A stretch of 64,000 nucleotides of DNA. It comes from Pelomonas cellulosilytica (lineage in GTDB: Bacteria; Pseudomonadota; Gammaproteobacteria; Burkholderiales; Burkholderiaceae_C). A program made the position numbers and the translations under genes. Within the stretch, counting starts at the first letter, position 1. Each line of letters opens with the position of its first letter. The stretch is taken from NCBI RefSeq assembly GCF_021353265.1, contig NZ_JAJTWU010000011.1, positions 1 to 64,000 on the forward strand. The letters run 5' to 3'. Below the pieces are notes generated by a model, which searched no databases, was not told where the DNA came from, and saw only the letters and a program-made list of their open reading frames with translations. This document shows, one piece after another, positions 62,737-64,000 of the stretch.

Positions 62737-64000
62737 TTAACGGCGGTCGACCCGGTAGTGCGGCGCATGCGCCCGCAGCCATTGTTCCAGCATCATCAGG
62801 ATCCAGACCATTTCGCCGTAGTAGCCGGCGTGCTCCCTGAGCCGCTGCGTCAGCAGGCTCTCGACGAACTCGGTCCGCACGAGGCCGCGGTCGGCGACGC
62901 CGCGCAGCGACTCGGCGGCCAGCGCGTTGAGCGCCGCGTCCTTGACGGCCCACGGGCCGAAGGGTAGGCCGAAGCCGTGCTTCTTCTTCGTCAGGATCTC
63001 GTCGGGCAGGAAGCCGCGCAGCGCCTCCTTGAAGAACCAGCGCAGCTTTAGGCCCTTGAGCTTGTAGCTCGTCGGCAGCTTCAGCGAGAAGTCCAGCAGC
63101 CGCGTGTCCAGCAGTGGGAAGCTGACGTCCACCCCGGCCAGCGCGGTCGTGCCGACGACCTTTGGCAGGTCGTTCTCGGCCAGCGTGTAGCGCCAGTCGA
63201 AAGCGAGCATCTGGTTGACGAGGCTGGCGTCATGCGGGCCGGCCGCCCAGGTCGCGCGCTGGTGCTGGCGCGGCGCCTGCGTGTCCACCGCGGCGAGGAA
63301 GCCGGGCGTGAAGACCTCGGCCAGGCCCAGTCGGTCCAGCAGGTTGTAGCTCTGCATGCGGTCGGGCATGGGCACGCGAGCTTGGCGGATGTAGCTGGTG
63401 CCCTTTTTCAGCAGCGGGATGCTGCCGGTGACGGGATTCAGAAACAGCGGATTCAGCACGCCCGAGCGCAGCGGCGACGGCATCTGGCTGTAGACGTGGA
63501 AGACGCGCTCCTTGGCATAGCGCACATTGCCGCCGAAGAGTTCGTCGCCGCCGTCGCCCGCCAGCAGCCGTGTGTAGCCGTCGTCATGCGCCTTGCGGGC
63601 GCAGTAGAACGCAGGCACCGCTGACGAGTTGCCGAACGGCTGGTCGTAATGGGCGGCGACGCCGGGGATGGCCTTCACGAGGTCGGCCGGCGTCACGTAG
63701 TACTCGTGGTGGTCCGCGCCGAAGGCCTTGGCGGCGATGCGCGCGTAGGCCATCTCGTCGTAGCCCTCCGCCTCGAACCCGATGGAGTAGCCGGCCGGCG
63801 CCTGGCCGGTGGTCTCGCGCAGCAGGCCGCAGACGGTGGAGCTGTCGGTGCCGCCGGACAGGAAGCAGGCCGTCTTGCCGTCGCCGGTCAGCCGCTCCTT
63901 CACGGCCGTGCGCAGGATGTCGCGGAACTCGTCGCGCAGCGCGTCGAAGCTGGGACGAGTCTCCTCGCGGAAGCCCGGCGTCCAATAGGGCGCGACCGTC
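62737..64000 (-). CDS. Second asparagine synthase-like amidotransferase (partial, cut by window edge)
   Basis: The open frame runs without a stop to the right edge, giving about 421 residues of the C-terminal part. It has the synthetase loop CFLSGGTDSSTVCGLL, DGGDELFGGNVRYAK and LLDTRLLDFSLKLP, as in asparagine synthase/amidotransferases. The glutaminase domain with Cys2 would lie beyond the edge. It resembles the product at 48764 in function but not closely in sequence, so the locus has two amidotransferases. It reads in the same direction as the Wzx gene and precedes it in the chain. Confidence 0.9.
   Translation of the reverse strand, partial: TVAPYWTPGFREETRPSFDALRDEFRDILRTAVKERLTGDGKTACFLSGGTDSSTVCGLLRETTGQAPAGYSIGFEAEGYDEMAYARIAAKAFGADHHEYYVTPADLVKAIPGVAAHYDQPFGNSSAVPAFYCARKAHDDGYTRLLAGDGGDELFGGNVRYAKERVFHVYSQMPSPLRSGVLNPLFLNPVTGSIPLLKKGTSYIRQARVPMPDRMQSYNLLDRLGLAEVFTPGFLAAVDTQAPRQHQRATWAAGPHDASLVNQMLAFDWRYTLAENDLPKVVGTTALAGVDVSFPLLDTRLLDFSLKLPTSYKLKGLKLRWFFKEALRGFLPDEILTKKKHGFGLPFGPWAVKDAALNALAAESLRGVADRGLVRTEFVESLLTQRLREHAGYYGEMVWILMMLEQWLRAHAPHYRVDRR

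Overview
The window reads as a chromosomal segment of a betaproteobacterium of the order Burkholderiales, most like the Rubrivivax/Leptothrix/Roseateles group. This rests on strongly GC-biased third codon positions, the family types (CysB-type regulator next to a short CbiX, divergent pepA and lptFG, LivK-type binding protein, FimV/TspA-like protein) and a complete exosortase A (XrtA/PEP-CTERM) locus. No lineage marker such as rRNA lies in the window, so the placement is an inference.

Positions 1-16.9 kb hold ordinary genes. They are an SPFH/band-7 protein built from repeated beta units, a KdpD/KdpE-like two-component pair and an MscS-type channel on the plus strand; a YfcG-like glutathione transferase, an unknown protein, an esterase and a FimV-like protein; then a minus-strand chain lptF-lptG-cbiX-cysB with 4-nt stop/start overlaps, divergent from pepA-holC; and a lone branched-chain amino acid binding protein closed by a rho-independent terminator.

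From 17.5 kb to the right edge the window is one exopolysaccharide and protein-sorting locus. The first part has the initiating sugar-phosphate transferase, the PrsK/PrsR sensor kinase and sigma54 activator, a FeeM-like acyltransferase, the PrsT TPR lipoprotein, a PEP-CTERM protein with a near-perfect sigma54 promoter, and a divergent pair made of a PaaK-like adenylate-forming enzyme and a second FeeM-like acyltransferase. The second part (31.2-44.3 kb) is the conserved core: outer-membrane export lipoprotein, chain-length protein, tyrosine autokinase with a (Gly-Tyr)9 tail, outer-membrane protein, ATPase, deacetylase, FemAB-like protein, glycosyltransferase, exosortase A fused to EpsI, a TviB-like dehydrogenase and another glycosyltransferase. 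A minus-strand GtrA/GtrB/GT-C cassette (44.2-48.5 kb) is embedded in it. The third part (48.7-64 kb) has an amidotransferase, an AlgD-like dehydrogenase, glycosyltransferases, an O-ligase/polymerase-like protein, a second deacetylase, several unrecognised GT-A-like or RgpF-like proteins, a Wzx-type flippase, a small periplasmic repeat protein and a second, edge-truncated amidotransferase.

Together the genes predict a lipid-linked repeat unit rich in uronic acids or their amides, flipped by the MOP flippase, polymerised, and exported by the Wza/Wzz/kinase system. In parallel, exosortase A would process the PEP-CTERM protein, whose transcription appears controlled by PrsK-PrsR and sigma54. The least understood parts are the acyltransferase/adenylate-forming enzyme module, the roughly 0.64-kb and 1.07-kb intergenic regions with palindromes and sigma54-like sites, and the embedded Gtr-like cassette.
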